The position numbers and the translations under genes were made by a program. The notes below the pieces were generated by a model. It was not told the DNA's origin. It saw only the letters and a list, made by a program, of their open reading frames with translations, and made no database searches. This document shows, piece after piece, positions 43,476-51,983 of a stretch of DNA of 64,000 nt. Positions within the stretch are counted from its first letter, which is position 1, and every line of letters starts with the position of its first letter. The stretch is from Shimia_B sp039815465 (GTDB taxonomy: Bacteria > Pseudomonadota > Alphaproteobacteria > Rhodobacterales > Rhodobacteraceae), in assembly GCA_039815465.1 (NCBI GenBank), contig JBCBZG010000003.1, positions 49,698 to 113,697 of the forward strand. Reading direction: 5' to 3'.

Positions 43476-43909
43476 TCAAGGTCGACACCAGCACCATCAT
43501 CGACGCCCCGATCGAGGACGTCTGGGCGCTCATCCGTGACTTCAACAGCCACGTCCACTGGCACCCGGCCATCGCTGCAAGCCATATCGAGGACGGCCGT
43601 ACCGGTGACGCCGTAGGCGCCATCCGTGCGTTCCACCTTACCACGGGGGAGGCCCTGCGCGAGGAGCTTTTGTCGCTTTCAGATGCCGAGCGCAGCTTTT
43701 CCTACCGCATCCTCACCTCCGACGTGCCGCTTCTGAACTATACAGCCCACGTCACGCTTCGCCCCGTCACCGCTTCCGCCCGCACCTACTGGCGTTGGTG
43801 GTCACGCTTTGACACGGCGCCAGGCCAAGAGGCGGAGCTCGAACAGACCGTCCGTGAGGGCGTCTACCACGCAGGCTTCGACGCCGTATCAGCGCGCCTG
43901 TGTGGGTGA
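43472..43909 (+). CDS. SRPBCC (START/Bet v1-like) ligand-binding protein, second copy
   Basis: A 145-residue paralogue of the preceding gene. Same landmarks in the same order: IIDAPIEDVWALIRDFNSHVHWHP, LREELLSLSDAERSFSYRI, then LLNYTAHVTLRPV. ATG 43472 overlaps the previous stop (ATGA). The tandem pair suggests a heterodimer or two related ligands. Last gene of the forward operon; the reverse-strand iron operon ends 14 bp beyond. Confidence 0.82.
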   Translation: MIKVDTSTIIDAPIEDVWALIRDFNSHVHWHPAIAASHIEDGRTGDAVGAIRAFHLTTGEALREELLSLSDAERSFSYRILTSDVPLLNYTAHVTLRPVTASARTYWRWWSRFDTAPGQEAELEQTVREGVYHAGFDAVSARLCG

Positions 43910-43922
43910 GAGGCGAACCGTA

Positions 43923-45002
43923 TCAGATCGCAACCAAGTGATTGTCCCACCGTATCCGGTGCTGCACGCCAGCGACGGACGCCGCTCCAGGCAGATCAAA
44001 AACACGCCCGAGCCCGTTTGTGACGAAAAACCCGCCCGAGGCAGCCGCGACACCACAAACGTCTTCAATCTGCACCTGCCGTTTGAGCGAACCCAGCGCC
44101 GCGTCAAAGACTTGCAGGACACCGCCCCTCGGTGACGTCACCGCGACGGTTTTGGCGTCTCCGGCAAATGCGACGCTGCCAGCATAGCCTCGCACCGCGC
44201 GGGTCGCGTCCCCTTGCACGATGGCCAAACACGGGCGCGCGCCCCGGCGGTGGAACCCGAGCACCGGAGGATAGTCCACCGCATCGCCTTGCCACTGCAT
44301 GGCAAAGGCCACGTCCCCGCCCGCAGACACCGCAAGATGGCGGATGGAGTTCCTGCGCAGGTCGTCTTCAAGACTGGTCTGATCCAGGATCGCGCCGTCC
44401 AAGCTCAGGTAACTCAGGTTTGGGCGCATCGTCGGGATGTTGAGCTTCGTGCGGCCCGTCTCCGGATGCGTCTCGATCCCGCCATTGGCGACAACCACGC
44501 TCGCACCGTCTGGCATCAGCTTGATGTCATGGGGGCCGGTGCCGCCGGACCGGAACTCCCCCAGACGTTTGTATCCATCGCGGGCGTCCCAGACGCCGAC
44601 GATACCGCGTGTGGTTTCGTAGTCATTCTCCGTCGTAAAAAGCAGGTCGCCCTCCGCAGAAAACGCGCCATGACCGTAGAAATGCCGCCCCACCGGGGAC
44701 GTGAGCTGCGCTTTGACCGCCCCATCTAAGCAGTCGAGCACCATGGCATATGTGCCCGGCCTGCGGGCAAAGGCCACGGCCACGGGCGCCACCGGATGCG
44801 CGGCCGCGGCATGCCCGCGTGCTGGAAGCGGCACCTCGAACGTGATCCTGCCGTCCGGCCTCAAGCCACACAGCACGTAGCCGCCACCGGGTGTCATGCC
44901 CGCAGTTAGATAGGCCGGGCTGCCCGCATCGGCCCAGGTTGCATTGGGCACGAGACCAGAGGCAACGAGGCCCGCGATGAACGACCTGCGGCTCGCCACC
45001 AT
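43923..45002 (-). CDS. DUF1513 exported protein with Tat signal
   Basis: A 359-residue periplasmic protein. The N-terminus MVASRRSFIAGLVASGLVPNA is a twin-arginine signal. The body looks like a seven-bladed beta-propeller (repeats with GHGAFS, GPHDIKLMPDG, HLAVSAGG). DUF1513 proteins go with imelysin genes in proteobacterial iron-uptake clusters; the reaction is not known. ATG 45002 overlaps the stop of the second imelysin (ATGA). Last gene of the operon. Confidence 0.85.
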   Translation of the reverse strand: MVASRRSFIAGLVASGLVPNATWADAGSPAYLTAGMTPGGGYVLCGLRPDGRITFEVPLPARGHAAAAHPVAPVAVAFARRPGTYAMVLDCLDGAVKAQLTSPVGRHFYGHGAFSAEGDLLFTTENDYETTRGIVGVWDARDGYKRLGEFRSGGTGPHDIKLMPDGASVVVANGGIETHPETGRTKLNIPTMRPNLSYLSLDGAILDQTSLEDDLRRNSIRHLAVSAGGDVAFAMQWQGDAVDYPPVLGFHRRGARPCLAIVQGDATRAVRGYAGSVAFAGDAKTVAVTSPRGGVLQVFDAALGSLKRQVQIEDVCGVAAASGGFFVTNGLGRVFDLPGAASVAGVQHRIRWDNHLVAI

Positions 45003-46009
45003 CAGTCGCCATCCATCGCGTTAAAGCCAGCAGCGACGCCCAAGGATGGGCCGACATCTTCTGCCAGGACGGTTCGGATGCTCTCGATATGGTGTTGCAG
45101 GACCTCGACCCGAAAGCGCCCTTGAGGGTCAGCGACGCCTGCAAAGACCGGATCGTCCAACGCCTGCGCCCGTTGGATGGCCCTTTGAAAGGCCTCATCT
45201 GTTGCGGCGTTCCCGGGGGCGATCATCGCGGCCAGATCCCGTGTCGCCTCCAACGACAGCACCACGTGACGCAGCGACCGCCCCGATCTGCGCGCCTCCG
45301 CCCGGTTGGGCCGCGGGCGCTCAAAGGTCCCCAGGGCACGCCCCAACCGCGTTTGGGACGTGAACTCCAGCCCGGTCGACAGGGCTGTAAAGAGCTGCCT
45401 CGCCGCTTCTATCGGCGTTCGGTAGGTCTCGTTGTTGGCGGTGGCCATCAGATCGCCATAGCCTCCAATCCAACCCGCATAAATGGCGTCGGAGGTCACC
45501 GCGACATCGGTGGCGACGGCTTGGATCAGATGGCACCGGTAGTCCGGGTCGCCCGGTGACGCATCCTTTGGGGCGAACTCAGGCGCGAACAGCAAGAACT
45601 CAAGCGCATAGAACCCCCGCGCCGCGATGGACACGGCCCCAAACGCGTCACCGTCTAAAACCGCTGCATCCTCATCCCGGATCAACGCCGATAAAGCTTT
45701 GGGGATGGAGCCCCTGGGGTCCGGCCAAAACGCCAAGGCAAAGGCGCGGTCATCCTGCTCAGACGGGCCAAACCGCAGATGGCTGACGCGCACCCACGCA
45801 TCGAACGCATCATGATATGCGGTGATCAGGCCTGCGCTCTTTGGCGAACACTCCTCGGCCGCGGCCTGCGCAAGCTCGGATGTCTCCTGCGCCAGCGCGG
45901 CGTAGCCTGGCAGGATGTGATCGTCCACGATGGCCCGAATATCGGGCCCATCCGCAAACGCCGGTGCCGCGATCAGCGCCGCCGCGGCGAGTGTCGTATA
46001 GCGCATCAT
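45002..46009 (-). CDS. Imelysin-family (peptidase M75-like) protein, variant motif
   Basis: A 335-residue exported protein: signal peptide MMRYTTLAAAALIAAPAFA, then a helical imelysin fold. The family GxHxxE motif appears as GFYALEFLLF, with Tyr where His is usual, unlike the paralogue at 47596. Imelysins take part in bacterial iron acquisition, probably binding iron or handling ferric complexes in the periplasm. The two tandem ATGs (46009 and 46006) lie just after GGAG; the stop of the di-haem gene overlaps them. Confidence 0.85.
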   Translation of the reverse strand: MMRYTTLAAAALIAAPAFADGPDIRAIVDDHILPGYAALAQETSELAQAAAEECSPKSAGLITAYHDAFDAWVRVSHLRFGPSEQDDRAFALAFWPDPRGSIPKALSALIRDEDAAVLDGDAFGAVSIAARGFYALEFLLFAPEFAPKDASPGDPDYRCHLIQAVATDVAVTSDAIYAGWIGGYGDLMATANNETYRTPIEAARQLFTALSTGLEFTSQTRLGRALGTFERPRPNRAEARRSGRSLRHVVLSLEATRDLAAMIAPGNAATDEAFQRAIQRAQALDDPVFAGVADPQGRFRVEVLQHHIESIRTVLAEDVGPSLGVAAGFNAMDGD

Positions 46010-47526
46010 AGGCTCTCCAAAAACGTGATCAGCGCGTCGCGGTCCTCTGGGGGCATGGACACCACCGCGTCGCGCTGCGATTGTGCCTCCCCCCCGTGCC
46101 AAAGCACCGCCTCCAAAAGCGACCGGGCGCGCCCATCATGCAAGAAATACGTGTGGCCAGAGACCTGCTGCGTTAGCCCAACCCCCCAAAGCGGCGGGGT
46201 CCGCCACTCACGGCCATTTGCCCGGGCTTCTGGCCGGTTGTCTGCCAAACCGGGGCCCATGTCATGCAGCAGCATGTCGGTATAGGGCCAAATGAGCTGA
46301 AAGCTCTGCTCCGGCTGGTCCGCCAGCCGATGGGTCACAAAGGACGGGTGATGGCACGCGGTACACCCGGTCGTGTAAAACACCTCTTTCCCGCGCAGGA
46401 CGTGCTGGTCATCGACAGCGCGGCGGGCCGGAACGGCGAGGTTGCGACTGTAGAATGTGACCAGATCAAGCCCTTGGGCATCGATCTCAAATTCCCGCTC
46501 ATCGCCGTCCCCATGGGGCGCGGCACGGCACGCCGATTGAGCCTGCGAACACTCGCCCCACGCCGCCGGAAACACGGGGCTCGAGATGCCTATGTCCCCC
46601 GCGAACGCGGCGGCGGATTGTTCGCGCACAGTCGGGCTCCCCGCCTTTAGGCCAAAGCGCCCCAGCATGGGTTGATCATATTCAACGGACCAAACAACAT
46701 TGGGTCGCCCCGAAATCCCATCGCCATCGGTGTCGTTGGGGTCCGCGAGGGCGAGGATATCTGCGGCTGGGATCGCCTCCAAAAGGCCCAGCCCGATCAT
46801 CTGCGGCGCAACCCTCGGGCTCACCATCGCATCCGCGTGCAGCGGACCGTAGCCAAGATCGGCAGCGGTGTAGGTTGGGTGTCTTAGGCTGGCGGTCTCG
46901 CCCCCCGAAAGCGGGACCTCAATCTCCTCATAGTCGATCCGCAGCGTGTACTCCGCCGCGTGTCCGGCCAGACTGAAATCCTGCATCTGCGTGCCATAGG
47001 TCGGCTCTGGCAGGGTGGCGATGTACCCTTCGATCTCCTGCGTCAGGGCGGAGCTTTCCGCTGGGATCGACACCCTCAGAAACATTGAGATCGCAGTGTC
47101 GTCCGGCCCCTCAGGCGGGTGCCCGCGGCCATCCTTTAGGTGACACCGTTGACACGACCGCGCGTTATAAAGCGGCCCGAGACCGTCAGAGGCCAGCGTT
47201 GATGACGGGGAGGACACCCAGAGCTTCCGAAAAAGCCCATTGCCCACCTTAAACGTAAGCTCATCCTCGAAACTGATATTGCCCGATGGTTGCGAGAACG
47301 CATTCGCATTCGTCATCGCCCGGACAGTCGCAGCCCCGGCGGAGTTCGCCTCAAACGCCTGGGCGCCCTCAAAGCGCGTCGCCAAAGCCGTCACGCTGGC
47401 AATCCGGGCCGCTTCGGCATCGGTGCGCGGAATGATGTTCAGATGTGGCTCATCCAGCGGCCCGGCCATCGCACCTGTCGGGACTGCGAGGGCAAGAATG
47501 GCGGCAAATCGGCTGCGATGGTTCAT
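46006..47526 (-). CDS. Di-haem oxidoreductase (DUF1111, cytochrome c-like)
   Basis: A 506-residue periplasmic protein with signal peptide MNHRSRFAAILALAVPTGAMA and two c-type haem motifs: CQRCH near residue 125 and CTACH near residue 387. ATG 47526 is preferred over an upstream start at 47568, which would place 14 basic residues before the signal peptide. In imelysin clusters this family is thought to oxidise or reduce periplasmic iron; that is inference from context. It sits between the two imelysin genes. Confidence 0.9.
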   Translation of the reverse strand: MNHRSRFAAILALAVPTGAMAGPLDEPHLNIIPRTDAEAARIASVTALATRFEGAQAFEANSAGAATVRAMTNANAFSQPSGNISFEDELTFKVGNGLFRKLWVSSPSSTLASDGLGPLYNARSCQRCHLKDGRGHPPEGPDDTAISMFLRVSIPAESSALTQEIEGYIATLPEPTYGTQMQDFSLAGHAAEYTLRIDYEEIEVPLSGGETASLRHPTYTAADLGYGPLHADAMVSPRVAPQMIGLGLLEAIPAADILALADPNDTDGDGISGRPNVVWSVEYDQPMLGRFGLKAGSPTVREQSAAAFAGDIGISSPVFPAAWGECSQAQSACRAAPHGDGDEREFEIDAQGLDLVTFYSRNLAVPARRAVDDQHVLRGKEVFYTTGCTACHHPSFVTHRLADQPEQSFQLIWPYTDMLLHDMGPGLADNRPEARANGREWRTPPLWGVGLTQQVSGHTYFLHDGRARSLLEAVLWHGGEAQSQRDAVVSMPPEDRDALITFLESL

Positions 47527-47595
47527 GATCGTGGCTACCAAACGAAAGGCGCGTTGGCGCGACCTCATAATGCCGCGCCAACCAAGGTGCTGGGT

Positions 47596-48864
47596 CTATT
47601 CGAAGACAGCGCCCGGGTTATCGAGGCTGTCGGACCCTTCCACCTCGATCGAGGTGTCGAGCGCCGCAACCACCCGTTCGATGCTGCGCGTCTGGTCGAT
47701 CAGTCCATTCACACCGCCCATGATGAGCGCCTCGCCGGCCTCATTGCCGCGTTCGAGCATCATGTCATAGCTGAACCCGGCCTCAGCCGCCGTTTTGATC
47801 CGACCTAGGGCCATGACGGCAGCCGACAGTTTCGCCTGCATCTCTGCATCGAGGGCGGCGTCGGTTGCGGCGACCAAGTCAGACACAGACGGCCCGTCGA
47901 CCACGCTGCCGTCAATCCGCGTGTAGCTGCCCAGGTAGACGGACTGGATGCCTACACCGTTGTAGAAGTGATCGTTGTGGGTGTTGTCAGCAAAGCAGGA
48001 ATGCTCCTCCTCTGGGTCGTTAAGCATGACGCCCAAACGCATCCGTTCCCCAGCGGTCTCACCATAGGACAAGGAGCCCATACCGGTCAGGATCGCGGCG
48101 ATCCCGGCGTCTTCATCGGCGGTGACAGCTGCGCGCGCCGCTCCACCCTGTGCCCATTGCGCCACGATCCAGTCGAGGTCGGCGATCAGCAGATCCGTCG
48201 CCGCCTTGAGGTAGTCCCCGCGACGGTCACAGTTCCCGCCCGTGCACGCGTCGCCCGCGGCATAGTCAGTCCAAGGCCGGTTGCCAGCACCCGCCCCGTG
48301 CCCGTTGAGGTCTTGACCCCAAAGCAGGAACTCAATGGCATGGTAGCCGGTCGCGACGTTGGCTTCGACACCATCAGCCTCCTGAAGCGTGTCTTCCAGC
48401 AGGGCAGGGGTGATCGCCGACGCATCTACCGTCTCGCCCGATAGGGTAAAGCTGGCATTGGCGATCACGTTCAGAACCGCCGCCTCATTCTCATCGGTCG
48501 GCCCGCCATAGGACGCGTCCACGTAGTCGATCAGACCTTCATCCAGCGGCCAGGCGTTTACCTTGCCCTCCCAATCGTCAACGATCGCGTTGCCAAAGCG
48601 GAAAACCTCGGTCTGTTGGTAGGGGACCCGCGCGGCCAACCAGGCGGCCTTCGCCGCCTCCAATGCTTCAGCCGACGGGTTGGCCAGCAGCGCCTCCACA
48701 GCCGCTTGCAGCCGGTGAGCCGTCACAAGGCTGTCTGTGTATTTCGCTTCCGCAATGTCCGCGTAGGTGGCGAGCACCGCCGCTTTGGTCGCGTGGCCCT
48801 CTGCGAAGGCTGCCGTGCCAAGGCTAAGCGCCAGGGCACTCGTGGCAAGTGTGATAGGTTTCAT
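47596..48864 (-). CDS. Imelysin-family iron-regulated protein (IrpA-like)
   Basis: A 422-residue exported protein, signal peptide MKPITLATSALALSLGTAAFA. The canonical imelysin motif is intact: TGYHAIEFLLWGQDLNG (GxHxxE) near residue 172. A CTGGNC pair may form a disulphide. ATG 48864 follows AAGGAC by 9 nt; the frame is open upstream but that part overlaps another gene. It is the leading imelysin of the iron cluster, with a diverged copy at 45002. Confidence 0.92.
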   Translation of the reverse strand: MKPITLATSALALSLGTAAFAEGHATKAAVLATYADIAEAKYTDSLVTAHRLQAAVEALLANPSAEALEAAKAAWLAARVPYQQTEVFRFGNAIVDDWEGKVNAWPLDEGLIDYVDASYGGPTDENEAAVLNVIANASFTLSGETVDASAITPALLEDTLQEADGVEANVATGYHAIEFLLWGQDLNGHGAGAGNRPWTDYAAGDACTGGNCDRRGDYLKAATDLLIADLDWIVAQWAQGGAARAAVTADEDAGIAAILTGMGSLSYGETAGERMRLGVMLNDPEEEHSCFADNTHNDHFYNGVGIQSVYLGSYTRIDGSVVDGPSVSDLVAATDAALDAEMQAKLSAAVMALGRIKTAAEAGFSYDMMLERGNEAGEALIMGGVNGLIDQTRSIERVVAALDTSIEVEGSDSLDNPGAVFE

Positions 48865-48878
48865 GGGGCACTGTCCTT

Positions 48879-49358
48879 TTAGTGTATCGTGGTTGGTCCA
48901 CAGTTGAATTGGGGGGTGGCGTTGGTCTGCAGGCTGGTCATCTGCCGGAGCGCCAAACCAAACTGCTGCGCGCATGCCACAGCCACTGGGGCAATGTCGG
49001 GCCGCACAATCGTCGTCGCGATCAGCAGCGCATCCTCCCGCGCGCCATCCGTCGCGTAGCCGATGAAATTGGCAAAGCAGGACTCGTCCGCCCCAAGGCA
49101 TTGGCAATTCACGTGGTGTCGCACCAGCGGTCGCCGCCCATGGCGCATGCAGACCTCGCACAAGTGCTCGAACGCGCTCAGCGCGTCGCGCCCCTGATTT
49201 GAGCCAAGGGTTGCCTTAAAGTCGCTCCAGACCCGCGCTTGGGCATCCGGCCCATTGCGCCACAGGCGCAAGTAAAGGACCGCTCCAGCTTCCACGGGGC
49301 CCAGGTCGGTCACGAAACCCACCGCCGCCCCCCCGCGATGTGAGGTCGTCGCAGTCAT
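48879..49358 (-). CDS. Cys-containing protein of unknown function in the hemP operon
   Basis: A 159-residue protein. The centre has a cysteine/histidine cluster: HLCEVCMRHGRR, then VRHHVNCQCLGADESCF, which could bind iron, zinc or haem. There is no signal peptide or membrane segment, so it is probably cytoplasmic. ATG 49358 overlaps the hemP stop (ATGA), and its own stop lies 14 bp before the imelysin start. I do not recognise the family; position suggests an iron or haem role. Confidence 0.7.
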   Translation of the reverse strand: MTATTSHRGGAAVGFVTDLGPVEAGAVLYLRLWRNGPDAQARVWSDFKATLGSNQGRDALSAFEHLCEVCMRHGRRPLVRHHVNCQCLGADESCFANFIGYATDGAREDALLIATTIVRPDIAPVAVACAQQFGLALRQMTSLQTNATPQFNCGPTTIH

Positions 49359-49522
49359 TTCGTCAGGATCAGCTTGCCCGCGCGGGTGATGCGCAGCGTA
49401 TAGAGCTGGTCGCCCAGTTTGATCTTGGCGAGATCACCGCCCTTGGTCAGGTCAGCCGCGTCATAGACTGGCAGGTCTTCCTCAGGCCGAACACGGAGCT
49501 CTCGCGCGACGTTCACCACCAT
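49355..49522 (-). CDS. hemP: Hemin uptake protein HemP
   Basis: A 55-residue protein ending in the HemP signature GDQLYTLRITRAGKLILTK, preceded by PVYDAADLTKGGDLAK. HemP is a small factor linked to haem uptake and needed for haem-receptor expression in several alphaproteobacteria and Burkholderia. ATG 49522 lies within the last codons of the 50-residue ORF upstream, and the stop overlaps the next start; both suggest translational coupling. It places the whole downstream cluster in iron/haem metabolism. Confidence 0.9.
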   Translation of the reverse strand: MVVNVARELRVRPEEDLPVYDAADLTKGGDLAKIKLGDQLYTLRITRAGKLILTK

Positions 49523-49665
49523 AGCCCGCTCCACTCCCCGCGCTCGGCGGCATCAATGAGCCATTCAATGTTGAACGGGTCTGGCAGACCAAATTCAAAA
49601 GCAATTGAAAGCGCCTCTCGCCACTCCAACGTTGGCGGCAACGGCTGCGGGTAAGCGTGCGTCAT
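49513..49665 (-). CDS. 50-residue hypothetical protein leading the hemP operon
   Basis: A short protein (MTHAYPQPLPPTLEWREAL at the start, ending ERGEWSGLWW) with many Trp and Pro. GGGAG lies 7 nt before ATG 49665, better than the alternative start at 49707. The final TGGTGGTGA contains the hemP start ATG GTG GTG in another frame, so its translation would open the hemP start. It could be a leader or coupling peptide or a real small protein. No family recognised. Confidence 0.6.
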   Translation of the reverse strand: MTHAYPQPLPPTLEWREALSIAFEFGLPDPFNIEWLIDAAERGEWSGLWW

Positions 49666-49726
49666 AAGCCCACTCCCTTCCGGGGTTCGGGGTGTTCGGC
49701 TTGCCACAGACTGAGCGGCTGGCTGT

Positions 49727-49790
49727 TGGCCTAAGGTTGAGTGATTTGGTCGGATTAGTCAATCCGACTATTTCACTCACCCTTAGGCCA
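49727..49790. promoter_or_regulatory. Symmetric 64-bp palindrome upstream of the hemP operon
   Basis: Three nested inverted-repeat pairs share one centre (49758.5): TGGCCTAAGG/CCTTAGGCCA (outer, 49727-49736 and 49781-49790), GAGTGA/TCACTC (middle, 49739-49744 and 49773-49778), GTCGGATT/AATCCGAC (inner, 49749-49756 and 49761-49768) around AGTC. The unpaired gaps are equal on both sides (2 and 4 nt). It lies 61 bp before the first ATG of the iron operon, where an operator is expected. Confidence 0.8.
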
Positions 49791-49923
49791 TTTTGTCACT
49801 GCCCTTGCGCGACCACTGGAACGATAGGCAAAGAGATGACCACTGGCGTGCTTAGGCTGAACCCGACACGACACCCCAGCCCACTGTGCGCCACTTCATA
49901 GCTATCGCTGAGCGATTGATATC

Positions 49924-50000
49924 TGGTCGGAGTGGCGAGATTCGAACTCACGACCCCTGCCTCCCGAAGACAGTGCTCTACCAGGCTGAGCTACACTCCG
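49924..50000 (-). tRNA. tRNA-Pro(CGG)
   Basis: 77-nt cloverleaf on the reverse strand. Acceptor CGGAGTG (50000-49994) pairs with CACTCCG (49934-49928). Anticodon loop TTCGGGA gives CGG. T arm GTTCGAATC and encoded CCA end. Confidence 0.95.
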
Positions 50001-50112
50001 ACCGTCGCAGTCGAATATCAGGGCACGCGCGGACTTTGCAAGGGGCGGCGCGGCCCTGGCGGCGGGGTGGGAACGGGTGTAGGGCGGCGCCACAGCCATT
50101 GACGGAGCCCCC

Positions 50113-50703
50113 ATGCGCTATCCAGACCTGCTCATATTGCGCCACGGCCAAACGGTTTGGAACGCCGAGGGGCGCCTGCAGGGCGCGCTCAATTCGCCGC
50201 TGACGCCCCTCGGCATTGCGCAGGCACAGGCGCAGGGTCGGATCCTCGCAGGGCTCGATCTCAGCGGCTTTCAAGCGCTGTGTTCTCCGCAGGGGCGCGC
50301 AGTCCAGACGGCGGGCTACGCGGTGGCGCCGCACGTGGCGCGGGTGGACACGGACGCACGGCTTGTGGAGATCGGCGTGGGCCAGTGGTCCGGACGCCAA
50401 CGCGACACGCTCGGGGTGGAGTACGACCCCACCATGCCCCCGGGGGAGACGCTCTCGCTCTATGAACAGGCCCCGGGAGGGGAAGGGCTCGACAGGCTGC
50501 GGCTGCGCTGTGCGGCGCTGCTCGATAGCCTCGATCGCCCCTCGGTTCTCGTCACCCACGGCATCACCGGACGCATGATCCGCGCGCTGTGGCTCGGCTG
50601 GGGGGCGGACCGGCTCAGCGATCTGCCGGGCGGGCAAGGGATCGTCTTCCGCCTGGATGCCCAAGGCCACGCCGTCTTACGCGACCCGTCCGATCCCGCT
50701 TGA
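50113..50703 (+). CDS. Histidine phosphatase family (phosphoglycerate-mutase-like) protein
   Basis: A 196-residue enzyme with the family signature LILRHGQTVWNAEGRLQG at the N-terminus, the phosphohistidine-forming His in RHG, a second Arg in CSPQGRAVQTAGY, Glu in LVEIGVGQWSG and the later His in VLVTHGITGRM. It may act on small phospho-compounds; cofactor-dependent mutase activity is less likely for this short form. It lies between two tRNA genes. Confidence 0.9.
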   Translation: MRYPDLLILRHGQTVWNAEGRLQGALNSPLTPLGIAQAQAQGRILAGLDLSGFQALCSPQGRAVQTAGYAVAPHVARVDTDARLVEIGVGQWSGRQRDTLGVEYDPTMPPGETLSLYEQAPGGEGLDRLRLRCAALLDSLDRPSVLVTHGITGRMIRALWLGWGADRLSDLPGGQGIVFRLDAQGHAVLRDPSDPA

Positions 50704-50738
50704 ACCCCTTGGAAACTTCGGGATAGAAGCGCTACAGC

Positions 50739-50814
<76 letters not shown>

Positions 50815-50852
50815 TGACTTCAATTGCTTGCGCGCGGTTAACGAAGTGACCT

Positions 50853-51359
50853 CTAGTTCCGTGAACCGTGAGAAGTCGATTTCAGGCTAGTGAAGTCAAG
50901 AATATAGTCTGCATCCTGCATGTGGCCGGGCGCAAATCGGGCGTAGAGGTTCTATGTGATCCGCGTGTTGCTGTGCCCCAAATACTGGCTCACTTTCTCG
51001 ATTGAGATCCCTGCGCTTACCATGTGCACGGCGGCAGTGTGCCGCAGCGTTTGAGTCGTGACCTCCCTAAGCCCTGCGCGCTCGCAAGTGCTCTTAAAGC
51101 CCTTGCGGATATTCTTCACAGGCCCAGACGCATATTCCACCACATGATCGGAGAGCGCCGTGTGGCGGGCAGTCTGTAGCGCCGGGCGCGTCATGCCGTT
51201 CATCGCGATGACCGCGCCCCCTTTTTTGGTCTGTGCATCGGGCAGGCGTAGATTGATGGCTCGGCGCTCAAAGTCCACGCGGTCCCAGGTCAAACCCAGT
51301 ATTGCGCCGACGCGAGCAGCCGTCCCAAGCATCTAAGTGAATGCAAGCTGGACCAGCCC
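50853..51359 (-). pseudogene. Tyrosine recombinase/integrase fragment with two in-frame TAG stops
   Basis: Catalytic-domain remnant. The readable core (50952-51332) has the first catalytic Arg in GTAARVGAILGLTW and the box II TLRHTAAVHMVSAG with VSQYLGHSNTRIT. A TAG at 50952-50954 stops the frame two codons before NLYARF, where the tyrosine nucleophile should be. Another TAG at 51333-51335 separates LVQLAFT from MLGTAARV. The N-terminal DNA-binding half is missing. The protein as read cannot recombine DNA. Confidence 0.8.
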
Positions 51360-51441
51360 GTTGGGACCACGCTTGCAGCAAGGAACTGACACAGGCCGTT
51401 GTTCACGCTGGCGCAAAGCTCATGGCTGCGGAGGTCGGGCA

Positions 51442-51777
51442 ATGAGACGCGCCGCCGAGGTAGACGCCAACCAGGGCGAGATTGTCAGCGCCTTGCGCGC
51501 TGTGCGGGCCTCCGTTCGGCCAACGCACCGCGAGGGGCAGGGCTTCCCGGACGTCTGCGTGGGCTATCGCGACATGAACTTCCTGATCGAAATCAAGGAC
51601 GTCTCAAAGCCTCCGAGCGCCCGCAAGCTCACGACAGACGAGCAGGAATGGCATGACACTTGGCGGGGCAAGACGGCTGTTGCCACGAGCGTGGATGAGG
51701 CCCTGGCCATTATCGGGGTCGGGCCCCTTGACAGCCAGCCTGTGCCCCTTGTGGGTAAAGCGGGGGTGGCTCAATGA
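51442..51777 (+). CDS. Phage-associated nuclease-like protein (VRR-NUC/HJR type)
   Basis: A 111-residue protein. The pattern ANQGEIVSALRA, then GFPDVCVGYRDMNFLIEIKD (D...E-x-K), fits the restriction-endonuclease-like fold seen in small phage nucleases. ATG 51442 follows GGAGG by 7 nt. The stop overlaps the next start (ATGA). It probably handles branched or recombining phage DNA; the true substrate is unknown. Confidence 0.75.
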   Translation: MRRAAEVDANQGEIVSALRAVRASVRPTHREGQGFPDVCVGYRDMNFLIEIKDVSKPPSARKLTTDEQEWHDTWRGKTAVATSVDEALAIIGVGPLDSQPVPLVGKAGVAQ

Positions 51778-51983
51778 TGGTCCCAATGCAGCCCCAAGAT
51801 TGGCGTGCCCACGTTCATAGCTTGATGGCCCAAGGTCTGGGTTACGACGACATCGCTCGTAGGCTTGGATGTTCTGCGGTGCTTGTGCGCCGTGAGGCAA
51901 TGCGCGTGCGCGAACAGGGGCTTGTTGAGACTTACTACGGGGTCAAGGTGGGCGTTGTGGTGGGCGGGAGGGTGGCGCGGTGA
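51774..51983 (+). CDS. Small HTH protein in prophage remnant
   Basis: A 69-residue protein with a helix-turn-helix stretch GLGYDDIARRLGCSAVLVRREAMRVRE, such as is used by small phage regulators. Joined by 4-bp overlaps to both neighbours (51774 and 51980). Target unknown. Confidence 0.65.
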   Translation: MMVPMQPQDWRAHVHSLMAQGLGYDDIARRLGCSAVLVRREAMRVREQGLVETYYGVKVGVVVGGRVAR

